DNA of 64,000 nt from Timaviella obliquedivisa GSE-PSE-MK23-08B (GTDB taxonomy: Bacteria > Cyanobacteriota > Cyanobacteriia > Elainellales > Elainellaceae): NCBI GenBank assembly GCA_019358855.1, contig JAHHII010000009.1:1-64000 (forward strand), in the 5' to 3' direction. The notes below the pieces were generated by a model, which was given only the letters and a program-made list of their open reading frames with translations, made no database searches and was not told where the DNA came from. Numbering within the stretch: position 1 is the first letter of the stretch; every line of letters starts with the position of its first letter. Below are positions 24,589 through 33,073 of the stretch, piece after piece. Made by a program: the position numbers and the translations under genes.

Positions 24589-25149
24589 ATGACTGCTCAA
24601 ATTTTGGTTGAAAAGAAGAAGTTAGTGAAACCGCCCCTAGGGCTGCATTATCTGGGCGATCGCGTCCTGCGACAGCCTGCGAAGCGAATTGCCAAAGTCG
24701 ATGATGACATTCGCAAACTGGCAAGACAAATGCTCCAGACCATGTACAGTGAGGAGGGCATTGGTTTGGCGGCTCCCCAAGTGGGCGTACACAAGCAGAT
24801 TCTGGTCGTAGATTGTGACACCGAGAATGCAGCAACACCACCTTTGGTGTTGATTAATCCGGTGATCACTAGTGCCAGCAAAGAATTTTGCGTGATCCAG
24901 GAAGGTTGCCTCAGCATTCCTCAAGTATTTTTAGATGTAACTCGCCCTGAAATGATTGAAGTATCCTACAAAGACGAGCAGGGCAAACCCCGAAAGCTAG
25001 TCGCGAAGGAGCTACTGGCACGAGTAATTCAGCACGAAATAGATCATTTAAATGGCGTTCTATTTGTCGATCGGGTGGATAATGTTTTGGCAATGAACCA
25101 AGAGCTAGTGAAGCAAGGGTTCGCGATAGATGCAGTTAAGCCTGTTTAG
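24589..25149 (+). CDS. def: Peptide deformylase
   Basis: 186 aa. The three diagnostic motifs are present: GIGLAAPQVG, EGCLS (Cys metal ligand, near residue 107) and QHEIDHLNG (HExxH, near residue 148). It removes the formyl group from nascent proteins using Fe/Zn. The start is the ATG at 24589. A small membrane-protein gene follows 17 bp downstream, probably co-transcribed. Confidence 0.95.
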   Translation: MTAQILVEKKKLVKPPLGLHYLGDRVLRQPAKRIAKVDDDIRKLARQMLQTMYSEEGIGLAAPQVGVHKQILVVDCDTENAATPPLVLINPVITSASKEFCVIQEGCLSIPQVFLDVTRPEMIEVSYKDEQGKPRKLVAKELLARVIQHEIDHLNGVLFVDRVDNVLAMNQELVKQGFAIDAVKPV

Positions 25150-25166
25150 TAAAGAGAAGAAATCGA

Positions 25167-25364
25167 GTGACTCCAAAAAGTGGTGCTTTGTTGGCAGGTT
25201 CGTGCGTTGCGGCGATCGCGGCAGTGGGTTGTATATTTGAACTCTCTTCAGGAACCCCTCAACTGGGTGGGTTAATCACTGGAATTATCTTGGCATTGAG
25301 TACCCCTTTAACGGGTATCTTCTTTTATGCAGCCGTTCAAGATGCCAGAGCTAATGGGCAATAG
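25167..25364 (+). CDS. Small membrane protein, 65 aa
   Basis: 65 aa with a GTG start, 17 bp after def, and an AGAAGA sequence ahead of the start. Two hydrophobic helices are visible (about residues 7-27 and 35-57), with a short polar C-terminus. No family recognised. Its position between def and the FHA-PrsW gene suggests co-transcription rather than a specific function. Confidence 0.6.
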   Translation: MTPKSGALLAGSCVAAIAAVGCIFELSSGTPQLGGLITGIILALSTPLTGIFFYAAVQDARANGQ

Positions 25365-25393
25365 CATAACCCTTTCCTCTCCTCCCTAGAATA

Positions 25394-26752
25394 ATGACCG
25401 GATTACCTCCCCTGCCCGCAGTTCTCCGGCAAGTCTCTTGTAGCGGCGATATTGCTGCCTCTTACTCACTGATTGACCCTCAGGGAATGGTGATGGGGCG
25501 CGATCCCCAATGCCAAATCCTCCTCGATTCTGAAAGTTATGGGGGCGTGTCTCGAAAGCACGCAGAGGTTCGACCGTCCTTTACCTCACCAACAGGTTGG
25601 CAGGTCTGTGACCTTAGCAGCGCAAATGGAACCTATGTTAATGGGCAGCCGTTGAGAGGGTGTCGAAGTTTACAGGTTGGCGATCGCATCTCGTTGGCAC
25701 AAGGAGGCCCCCATTTTATTTTTGGGCTTCAATCCAGTACTGAGTTTGTCGAATTGCCGACTAATCGCTCATTGGTTTCTCAGAATGGGAGTCCTGAGAA
25801 TATTTCTGCCCTACCCGTTCACTCAGTAGTCGTCTCAGATGTCACCTTTAGCCAGTTATTTCCAATTCTTTCGACTGGGAGAGACTTAACTCAGAAGGCT
25901 TATTTACTTCCAGGGATTATTACGATCGCGTTTGTGGTTTTGATGTTTACTGCCATTGGTAAGTCAGATCTTTTCAATCTACTGCTGGCAGCTTATATTG
26001 CCGGGATTGCTTACTTTTTTGTCTACCAGCTTTGTGGCAAACGCAAGCCCTGGTGGGTATTGGCGGGTTCTGCGATCGTCACGGTGCTGGTATTGAGCAG
26101 CCCTCTTTTAGATTTGTTCGTTTTTGTGTTCCGGGATTTTCTACCCGGAAAAGTTTCTCAAAGCGCCGCATCAGAGAACTTCCTGCTGATGCTAGTGCGA
26201 ATGTTCTTTGGAGCAGGGTTAATGGAGGAATTACTAAAGGCAATTCCTATCTTGCTGGCTTATGGCATTGGTACAAAGTTGCGATCGCCCTGGCGCGAAA
26301 AAATAGGGGTTTGGGAGCCACTTGATGGCATTTTACTAGGGACAGCCTCAGCCGTAGGATTCACACTCCTCGAAACATTAGGGCAATATGTGCCCTCAGC
26401 AAGCAATGACTTGATGCTTCAAAGTCAGGGTGCGGTAGTGGGTCTACAGCTACTAATTACCCGGATTTTGGGTTCTATCTCTGGGCACATGGCGTATAGC
26501 GGTTATCTGGGCTATTTCATTGGGCTGAGTGTTCTCAAGCCCTCAAAACGCTGGCAAATCTTGGGTGTAGGGTATCTTACAGCAGCCGGATTACATGCGC
26601 TATGGAATGCAACAGGAGCTTTGAATTTACTGGTACTAGCGCTGGTGGGTATCGCCTCTTATGCGTTTTTAGCAGCAGCGATCTTGAAAGCGAGGGCTTT
26701 ATCTCCCAACCGATCGCAAAATTTTGCAACTCGCTTTACAAATTTGCCTTAG
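25394..26752 (+). CDS. FHA domain fused to PrsW-family intramembrane protease
   Basis: 452 aa. An N-terminal FHA domain (about residues 25-105, with GRDPQC and SRKHAEV) should bind phosphothreonine. After a linker come about eight to nine membrane helices of the PrsW/CPBP-like family. Predicted active-site residues are the Glu pair in LMEELLKAIP (278-279), EPLDGILLG and the His in SGHMAYSGY (about residue 365). PrsW of Bacillus cleaves an anti-sigma factor; here the substrate is unknown. The FHA fusion implies recruitment by a phosphorylated partner. Its stop overlaps the stop of the convergent gene at 26749-27357. Confidence 0.85.
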   Translation: MTGLPPLPAVLRQVSCSGDIAASYSLIDPQGMVMGRDPQCQILLDSESYGGVSRKHAEVRPSFTSPTGWQVCDLSSANGTYVNGQPLRGCRSLQVGDRISLAQGGPHFIFGLQSSTEFVELPTNRSLVSQNGSPENISALPVHSVVVSDVTFSQLFPILSTGRDLTQKAYLLPGIITIAFVVLMFTAIGKSDLFNLLLAAYIAGIAYFFVYQLCGKRKPWWVLAGSAIVTVLVLSSPLLDLFVFVFRDFLPGKVSQSAASENFLLMLVRMFFGAGLMEELLKAIPILLAYGIGTKLRSPWREKIGVWEPLDGILLGTASAVGFTLLETLGQYVPSASNDLMLQSQGAVVGLQLLITRILGSISGHMAYSGYLGYFIGLSVLKPSKRWQILGVGYLTAAGLHALWNATGALNLLVLALVGIASYAFLAAAILKARALSPNRSQNFATRFTNLP

Positions 26753-27357
26753 TTTGATTCTTCTCCAGCACCAGAACTTTGGAGAAGCGTATAGCGCGCC
26801 ACTGCTAGGCTCAATCTAGCTTGTTCAATGCTCGATAAGTCATCCCAGTCTGTACAATGAACCGACTTTAGAACTGATTCTAGACTTTCAGATTCTGAAC
26901 CTCGCATAGCGTAGGCAAAGGGGCGGGCAAGGACTTGCAAATCATCAGTATCCCAACTAGGCAGAATATCTTGAACACACTGAACCAATTGATCTGCCAA
27001 AGACAGGTTAGCAGAAGCAACTTGCTGTGCTCTTTGAATAATAATATTGAGCAACCGTTGAGGAACTTGTGTAGCAAAGCGTTGGAATACATCGGCAGCA
27101 AGACCATTGGTAGCAGGAACAGTCGCCCAAACTTGCTCTAAGTGGGTCGCAAAAATTTGTCCTTGCTCGGTTAGGTCTTCAGTCGTCCAACCCGCGTTCA
27201 AAACTTCCTGCTCTAAGTCAGCAAAATAGGACGCTGCGGTGAGGCTAGCAGGATCCCAAACATAAGAAGCCTGCTCTTGCAGGATTTGTCTTAGAAGCTC
27301 GATCTCAGCTTGAGATTGGAAAGCTGAAACACTAGGTCGTTGAGGGTCTTGGGTCAT
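26749..27357 (-). CDS. Unknown protein, 202 aa, in the FHA/CHAT cluster
   Basis: 202 aa from the ATG at 27357, which has GGGAG about 9 bp upstream; a longer frame to 27465 would overlap the CHAT gene by 14 bp and lacks support. The sequence is soluble, helical and acidic, with segments such as EIELLRQILQEQ and LNIIIQRAQQVASANLSLADQL. No domain recognised. It sits 94 bp downstream of the CHAT-FHA gene on the same strand, so it is likely in the same operon and may be a partner or substrate (inference). Confidence 0.7.
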   Translation of the reverse strand: MTQDPQRPSVSAFQSQAEIELLRQILQEQASYVWDPASLTAASYFADLEQEVLNAGWTTEDLTEQGQIFATHLEQVWATVPATNGLAADVFQRFATQVPQRLLNIIIQRAQQVASANLSLADQLVQCVQDILPSWDTDDLQVLARPFAYAMRGSESESLESVLKSVHCTDWDDLSSIEQARLSLAVARYTLLQSSGAGEESN

Positions 27358-27451
27358 CAATTTACTCCCGAATTTTCTGACAGATGCGATTTGATATGCA
27401 TGACTACATCTGCCTGTAAGCCAGTTCCGCAATTGTCTATTGCTTTTTAGA

Positions 27452-29050
27452 TTATTCGACAACAAATTCTAATGCTTGGCTACGAGGATTGCCAAACCGC
27501 AGCTGAGTTTGGGAGCGCAGCGGCACTTCTTGCTGATGAACTTTGTGCCAGCCTTCATCGCTAGAAATCCAGGTGCCGTACCGAGAGCGATCGCGTAGTA
27601 AATAACTCGGCTCCAGATCATCTAGCCGCGAAGAATCTCGATAGAAAATCTCAGCGTGGTCGCGAGAAACACCCGGATGCTGTAACACTAAATCATTGCC
27701 CTCTCGACTGCCCACCCGCATGATACCGCCTCGAACAGACCAAACTTCAGGCGGGGTTTCTAGCGATCGCAAGTAAGCCGAGGGAGTTCGCTGTTCTCCC
27801 ATCCAGGTGGCAGAGTACTCAGGGATTTCGGTCACGTTGCCTGTAAAGGGACGAAGTAGCTCACCATCAAACTGAGGGTGCATGTAGAGGACAGGCAACG
27901 TCCAGGCGGGTTGATTAAATTTGTACAGCGTTAAAAGATGCTGACGGGCAATGGCAACCGCTTCATCAATGGGCGATCGCTCTGCTAGTGCTTGAGTAAA
28001 AACTTGGATGAAGCTCAGAGCTTCTTGATCGGCGATCGAGTCTCGCATTCCCAGCACCGCCGGTACGCCATGATGAATCAGCACCTCTGCCAAACTGCTG
28101 CGAGGGACAGCTTGATGGGATTGCTGATAGGGCTGTGCGCCCCAGCAGGCATTAAAAACAGCGAGTTTAACCTGACACCGGACTAATACCTGCGCTAGTT
28201 CTGTCCCATTCATCGCTTCCCCAGGGCGCAAAAACAAAAGTCCGCCATCAGGCGCAGATACCCCATGCCCTGCATAAAACAAAACGTTGTAATCTCCCGT
28301 TTCTAGGGCTTGAACCAGTTCACCTGGAGTGGGTTGAATGAGGGTAGTCACTTGGCAAGAGGCTGGAGTAATGGCGCGGCGCGGCGATGCTTCGGCAACG
28401 CTCTCCAAAATTTTTGCCAGGGAAGCTGCCTCTCTATCAAGATTGAGTTGCGCCAAACCTCCCTTTGCAGATTCTTGTCCTAGCACCAGCAGAATTTTTA
28501 CAAAGTATTCAGAGCGGAGCGGCGGCAGTGGGTCTACATCTGTGGTGGTGCGGCTAAACAAAAGCTGTTGACTTAGGGAGATTGCTTGTTTGCCTGCTTG
28601 GGGCTGCATAATTTCCCAGGGGACAGCAATTAATTCTGGGTCACGAATTTCCATTCGCACCCGCAGCGGACGACCTTGCCCAATGGCAATTCCCTGGCTC
28701 TGATTAAAGCTTCCTTGAATAGTTCCATCCAGCAGCCATTGCCAAAGGCTCATACCCAGGTGCTGCATTAACCGCCCTGTGTAGCTTGTAGGATGTCCTT
28801 CTGCCTTGGCATCAGGAACTAAGGGCGGTAAGGTCACGGGGAACCGAGGAACTTCGGGCAGGTCGCGGAGTGAAAACAGCCCTTGCCAGGAGTGCCAGGT
28901 TTCGGTCAGCGCGGGCGACCATAGGCGGTCGTGGTGAACATATCCCCCTGGATAGGGAGACTGCAAAACCCAGACGGCGTAGTGCTGCGGTTCGACCGCT
29001 GTTAACCGAGCGATCGCCAAGCTAAGACAAGGAGTATCCAACAAAGACAT
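27452..29050 (-). CDS. CHAT-domain (caspase-like) protein with C-terminal FHA
   Basis: 532 aa. The middle (about 180-400) is a CHAT peptidase domain with the catalytic His in FYAGHGVSA (near residue 261) and Cys in VFNACWGA (near 301), the dyad of caspase-fold proteases. The C-terminal FHA domain (about 435-525) has GIMRVGSREGNDLVL and SRDHAEIFY. The protein should bind phosphothreonine and could be activated or targeted by phosphorylation. It neighbours a PP2C phosphatase (upstream) and a second FHA protein (PrsW). CHAT proteins act in defence or stress proteolysis in several bacteria; the substrate here is unknown. Confidence 0.85.
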   Translation of the reverse strand: MSLLDTPCLSLAIARLTAVEPQHYAVWVLQSPYPGGYVHHDRLWSPALTETWHSWQGLFSLRDLPEVPRFPVTLPPLVPDAKAEGHPTSYTGRLMQHLGMSLWQWLLDGTIQGSFNQSQGIAIGQGRPLRVRMEIRDPELIAVPWEIMQPQAGKQAISLSQQLLFSRTTTDVDPLPPLRSEYFVKILLVLGQESAKGGLAQLNLDREAASLAKILESVAEASPRRAITPASCQVTTLIQPTPGELVQALETGDYNVLFYAGHGVSAPDGGLLFLRPGEAMNGTELAQVLVRCQVKLAVFNACWGAQPYQQSHQAVPRSSLAEVLIHHGVPAVLGMRDSIADQEALSFIQVFTQALAERSPIDEAVAIARQHLLTLYKFNQPAWTLPVLYMHPQFDGELLRPFTGNVTEIPEYSATWMGEQRTPSAYLRSLETPPEVWSVRGGIMRVGSREGNDLVLQHPGVSRDHAEIFYRDSSRLDDLEPSYLLRDRSRYGTWISSDEGWHKVHQQEVPLRSQTQLRFGNPRSQALEFVVE

Positions 29051-29167
29051 GTAGCGGGTACTAATCCCTCTAAATAAATAACTAAGCTGCCATCCCTAAT
29101 GTATCAGTCCCTTCCCAACTCGGCTCTTTCCGAGAACGTTCTCGTAATCAAACCTGCTTAAACCTGC

Positions 29168-31432
29168 TTATGGAGATGCCGTTTTTTTGCAAGCTCCCTG
29201 TTGCTGAGGAGTCGCCTGAGCAATGGGCACTACCCAGGCACTAATGTCAGACTCCCGAATCCAGCCCTCCTGTCCTGACGTTAACGAAGAATCAAGTTTT
29301 GAGACTGGAACAGAACACACCCTAAATTGCACCCACTGTCCCTGCCGAGTCGTGCCTCTCTTACTCACAACCTCCAAAACTGCGTCATTAGGAATCGTGC
29401 CGATCGCCCCAGGAGAACTGGAAGCAGGTGGAGAAAGCGCTATCCCAGTCCTCGTATTGGAACTGGTATTGGGATTAGGAGCAATTGGCTCAAAGAGTAA
29501 GACAAGAGGCGGGAGAAGGGCAGGATTTTTGGGGTTCAATTGCACCAATGAACCAATTTCTAAAGGGGTCACAATTGGACTAGCAGAAATAGTTGAGCTA
29601 GGCTGAGGGCTAATTGGTGGAGCGGATCCAGGAGCAACTGCCTGTTTAACGCCCGACAACCAGAAGAGAAACCCTAATAATCCTGCAATGCCCAACAGCG
29701 CTCCAATACCGAGTAGTAGCAGCCTAGAAGAATGCTGTTTAGGAGGAAGAACTTGAGTTTTAATCCCGGATGGAACAGGCTCTGCTGAGTAAGGCTGGCT
29801 GGTCTGAACAGAGACTGGGGCAGTAGAGGTAAACTGATCTGACCAGCGTTGTTCTGAAAGAACGGAGGGCGATGGGGGCGATGAAGGGGTTACTTGAACA
29901 TAGATTAAGCCTACCGTGACGTTATCGTGTCCATTCTGGGTATTGCCAATCTCAACGAGGCGCTTGCTAACTGTTTCAATGTCAGTCTTTCCTTCTAGCA
30001 AGGGCAGAATTTCAGTTTCCCAATATTCCTCCACGCGATCGCCATCACTCAAGCCATCCGAACAGAGCAAGAACACACTGTCTTCGTCCAAGACAAATCG
30101 CTGCACATTGGGATACAGCAAACTAGACGCACTCATTCCTAATGCTTGTACTAAAGACCCAGAGCCAGGTTGCTGAAGTGCTTGTGGATAGGTACAGTAC
30201 CCTAACCGGACTTCCCGCGATGCCACATCATCATCTAACGTGACTTGATGACAGCCGTAGCGGGTAATCCAGTAGGCGCGACTGTCGCCGACATGGGTGA
30301 TATAAAGCTCGTGGGCGCGAATCAGTCCCATGACTAAAGTTGTGCCCATGCGCTGACGGTCTAGGCGCTGTTCGCTATCGTTACGGCGGCTGATCTGATC
30401 ATTGGCAAGGCAAGCGGCTTTTTCTAATTCCACCATCAAAGTCGCGGCATTGGAGCTTTTGAGGTCGAGGGATATAATTTGGTTCTGAATTGCTTCGATC
30501 GCCAGGTTTGAGGCTACATCTCCTCCCTGGTGACCCCCAATACCATCGCACACAACTACTAGAGGATCTTGTACCGAGAGCAGGGCTTGAACGATGCCAC
30601 TGGGGGGATAACAAGCATCTTCGTTGCGCTGGCGCGTTGGGCCTTGGTCTGTGCAGGTGGCGGTTTGCACGTGCCGAGCCTGAGCTTGACCCACACGAGC
30701 GATCGCATTATCAAGATAATCTATCAACAATTCAATGCTATAAATTTCACCTTGAACTAATTGCGGGCAGATCTGTTGTAAAAAAGAGGCTACTTCGGGT
30801 TGTGCGATCGCCGCCCAAGACTGCCAAAGTTGCCCAAGTTGCGCCAAAGAAGGCTCATTTTCGCGATCGCTCTGCAACTCTACTAACCGCAGCAACGAAC
30901 CTTCTACTTTTAATAATTCAGGATTCAACAAACCTGGGCCAACCTGCTCACTATTAAACGGTTGCCATAAGTTCGCCATCTGCCATAGCCAATTCAACTG
31001 ACGCAGTGCAGTCGCTTTTCCCCATTCATCAGTTAGGGCAGGCAGAAGTTGGACATTGAAACCCTCTCCCTCTAATCTTTCCACCCAAAGAGCCGCCTGT
31101 TCTAGCAACAAAATAGGACTAGAAGCCTGTCTTTCTAGCCAGTCATAAACCTGTGGCACATGAAGTTGCCAAGGTGAAAGGCGCAAGTAGGGCACTAATT
31201 GAGGGGGAACCTCGGCAGGATTATTGGGAAGAAGTCCTGGCTTCGTATCAAGAAAAATGTTCTTAGATTTGCAGAGATATCGCCCTGCTAGCAATTCATC
31301 AGGGTCATAGCGATCTTTGCCTACTGCCCACAAATAGCGCCTGATTAAAGGCGTACGACAGTTCTGACAGAACTGATTACCTTCAGGATTGGGCGTTTGG
31401 CAGGCGGGATTATGGCAGTCAAGCATCGCCAT
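29168..31432 (-). CDS. PP2C-type Ser/Thr phosphatase with zinc ribbon and membrane anchor
   Basis: 754 aa. N-terminal zinc ribbon CHNPAC-CQNC (residues 5-25); a region (about 60-240) that looks like a degenerate kinase fold; the PP2C domain (about 250-510) with DQGPTRQRNED, VVCDGIGGHQGGD, THVGDSRAYW, LLCSDGLSDGD and HDNVTVGLI, including the metal-binding Asp residues. A TM helix is around 570-592 and a C-terminal SH3-like segment ends near EGWIRESD. It should dephosphorylate Ser/Thr on proteins. It lies 117 bp upstream of the CHAT-FHA gene on the same strand, probably antagonising a kinase such as the one at 39710. Confidence 0.88.
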   Translation of the reverse strand: MAMLDCHNPACQTPNPEGNQFCQNCRTPLIRRYLWAVGKDRYDPDELLAGRYLCKSKNIFLDTKPGLLPNNPAEVPPQLVPYLRLSPWQLHVPQVYDWLERQASSPILLLEQAALWVERLEGEGFNVQLLPALTDEWGKATALRQLNWLWQMANLWQPFNSEQVGPGLLNPELLKVEGSLLRLVELQSDRENEPSLAQLGQLWQSWAAIAQPEVASFLQQICPQLVQGEIYSIELLIDYLDNAIARVGQAQARHVQTATCTDQGPTRQRNEDACYPPSGIVQALLSVQDPLVVVCDGIGGHQGGDVASNLAIEAIQNQIISLDLKSSNAATLMVELEKAACLANDQISRRNDSEQRLDRQRMGTTLVMGLIRAHELYITHVGDSRAYWITRYGCHQVTLDDDVASREVRLGYCTYPQALQQPGSGSLVQALGMSASSLLYPNVQRFVLDEDSVFLLCSDGLSDGDRVEEYWETEILPLLEGKTDIETVSKRLVEIGNTQNGHDNVTVGLIYVQVTPSSPPSPSVLSEQRWSDQFTSTAPVSVQTSQPYSAEPVPSGIKTQVLPPKQHSSRLLLLGIGALLGIAGLLGFLFWLSGVKQAVAPGSAPPISPQPSSTISASPIVTPLEIGSLVQLNPKNPALLPPLVLLFEPIAPNPNTSSNTRTGIALSPPASSSPGAIGTIPNDAVLEVVSKRGTTRQGQWVQFRVCSVPVSKLDSSLTSGQEGWIRESDISAWVVPIAQATPQQQGACKKTASP

Positions 31433-31521
31433 GAGTAATGGAGCCAGGAATACAACGGTTCCATCAGGATATCGTATCTCGATTTTAGATTTTGAATTTT
31501 AGCTCTGAGATTTTGAATTCT

Positions 31522-31890
31522 TTAGAGATCAAGGTGATTGGCGGCACCGTTATCATCGGCAGCACGGGGTAAGCCAAGGCTGTAGTTTTTGACGCGGCTG
31601 TTGAGGTTGTAGGAAATGCCGCCTGCTTGAAGGAGCGATCGCACAAACTGTTCTAAATCTGACCCAATTCGACGCAAGTTGTAATCGGTCAACTCTACGG
31701 CTTCAGAAGCATCTACCAACTCATCAAACTTGCGATAGACCTGCTGAAGAGCGGTGTCATTCCAAAGCAATTCGTTGTCAGGGTCAACATCTAAGGTCAG
31801 TGTGTCGGGACTAGGCACCAGTTCGTTATTTGTATTTTGAATGTTAGCCGCAAAAATGCGAACATGACGGGTTGTAGACTTGAGCAGCAT
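31522..31890 (-). CDS. ndhM: NAD(P)H-quinone oxidoreductase subunit M
   Basis: 122 aa. The sequence [44 protein letters not shown] and [17 protein letters not shown] matches NdhM, a cyanobacterial/chloroplast-specific peripheral subunit of photosynthetic NDH-1. It helps assemble the hydrophilic arm used in cyclic electron flow and respiration. It stands alone, as ndhM usually does. A few extra residues are present at the C-terminus ([13 protein letters not shown]). Confidence 0.93.
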   Translation of the reverse strand: MLLKSTTRHVRIFAANIQNTNNELVPSPDTLTLDVDPDNELLWNDTALQQVYRKFDELVDASEAVELTDYNLRRIGSDLEQFVRSLLQAGGISYNLNSRVKNYSLGLPRAADDNGAANHLDL

Positions 31891-32065
31891 AGGTTTTAGG
31901 GCTTAGGAAACGAGGGTGTTGTCAAACAGTATTCGGAAATAGTATAAGTCGAATTCTCAACGATCGCGGTTCTCCTCCCTATCGTTGTCAGATGACTGTA
32001 CTCTTTAATTCTGATCGCTTTATTATTGACTGCTCTCAAATTTCTGACAGGCGTTATGCTTGGGG

Positions 32066-32917
32066 ATGTTAAACTTGCCCCTGCCCAAAAGAGGACGCGA
32101 TCGCATGAGAATTCCGAAATCTCAGGATCAGGACAAGCGCGATCATCGTGACCTTAACCTGAATGCTCAATCTGGCAAAAGCCTCGCTTTGGCGCACTTA
32201 AGCAGCATCTTCAAAACCTTGTCGATCATGACCACAGGGGGAGCGATCGCCATTGGGTTCATCATTTTGGCGGGCATGTGGCAAACTGGAAACCAATTTT
32301 TCGGGAAGCTCTCTGGCTTATTCAATGCGCCTCAGCCCGAACCACAAGTTGATGTGCGATCGATGGTGGTACAGCAAATCCGTCATGCCAGTGAGCTAAC
32401 AACCGCAATTTTCACTATGGAAACCGTGGTGCCAGCCAGCCGCGATCGTACCCTTGGCGGCTACGTTGTTGGCAAAACCACCCTCCTCTACATCGCCTAC
32501 GGAGAAGTTCGGGCAGGCGTTGATTTGTCTGAGTTAAAGCCTGAAGATGTGCAACTCAATGGCGATACCACCATTCTTCGCTTGCCGCCACCGCGAATTT
32601 TAGACAGCAAAATCGATGTCAGCCGCTCTAAAGTTTATGACTACGATCGCGGATTTTTGGGCTTGGGTCCCGATGCTGCCCCAGAGCTACAGGATCTAGC
32701 GCAGCGGCAAACGTTAGACAAAATTGTGGCTTCTGCCTGTGCCAATGGTATTTTGCAGTCGGCAAGCGATCGCGCCAAAATGACCGTGAACCAACTCCTC
32801 ATGACTGCGGGCTATCAAAAGCTAATCGTTGAGAACCAGCCTCCCTTAATAGACTCTTGCAAGCTCAGTACGCCCGTAGAAGTACCGCTACAATTAGCAC
32901 CTCAATCCGCCCTCTAA
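32066..32917 (+). CDS. DUF4230 domain membrane protein
   Basis: 283 aa from the ATG at 32066; an in-frame TTG six bases upstream and an ATG at 32105 are alternatives. A basic N-terminus is followed by one transmembrane helix (about 57-77, TGGAIAIGFIILAGMW). The rest is extracytoplasmic and matches DUF4230: RSMVVQQIRHASELTTAIFT, KTTLLYIAYGEVRAGVDL, then a conserved RAKMTVNQLLMTAGY tail. The function of DUF4230 is not known. No signal for cleavage. It is monocistronic. Confidence 0.82.
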   Translation: MLNLPLPKRGRDRMRIPKSQDQDKRDHRDLNLNAQSGKSLALAHLSSIFKTLSIMTTGGAIAIGFIILAGMWQTGNQFFGKLSGLFNAPQPEPQVDVRSMVVQQIRHASELTTAIFTMETVVPASRDRTLGGYVVGKTTLLYIAYGEVRAGVDLSELKPEDVQLNGDTTILRLPPPRILDSKIDVSRSKVYDYDRGFLGLGPDAAPELQDLAQRQTLDKIVASACANGILQSASDRAKMTVNQLLMTAGYQKLIVENQPPLIDSCKLSTPVEVPLQLAPQSAL

Positions 32918-33073
32918 AGTTAGCCTTCAGCAGAAACCGCAATGGCGATCGGGGAGGAATACAGAGGAAAGAGCGATCGTATTAAGCCCTCATAAATACT
33001 GCTAGAAATAGTTGCTCCTAGCCCCAATGTGGGAAAACTACCCTAGTTGTAAGCATTACTGGGGTCAAAGGGT

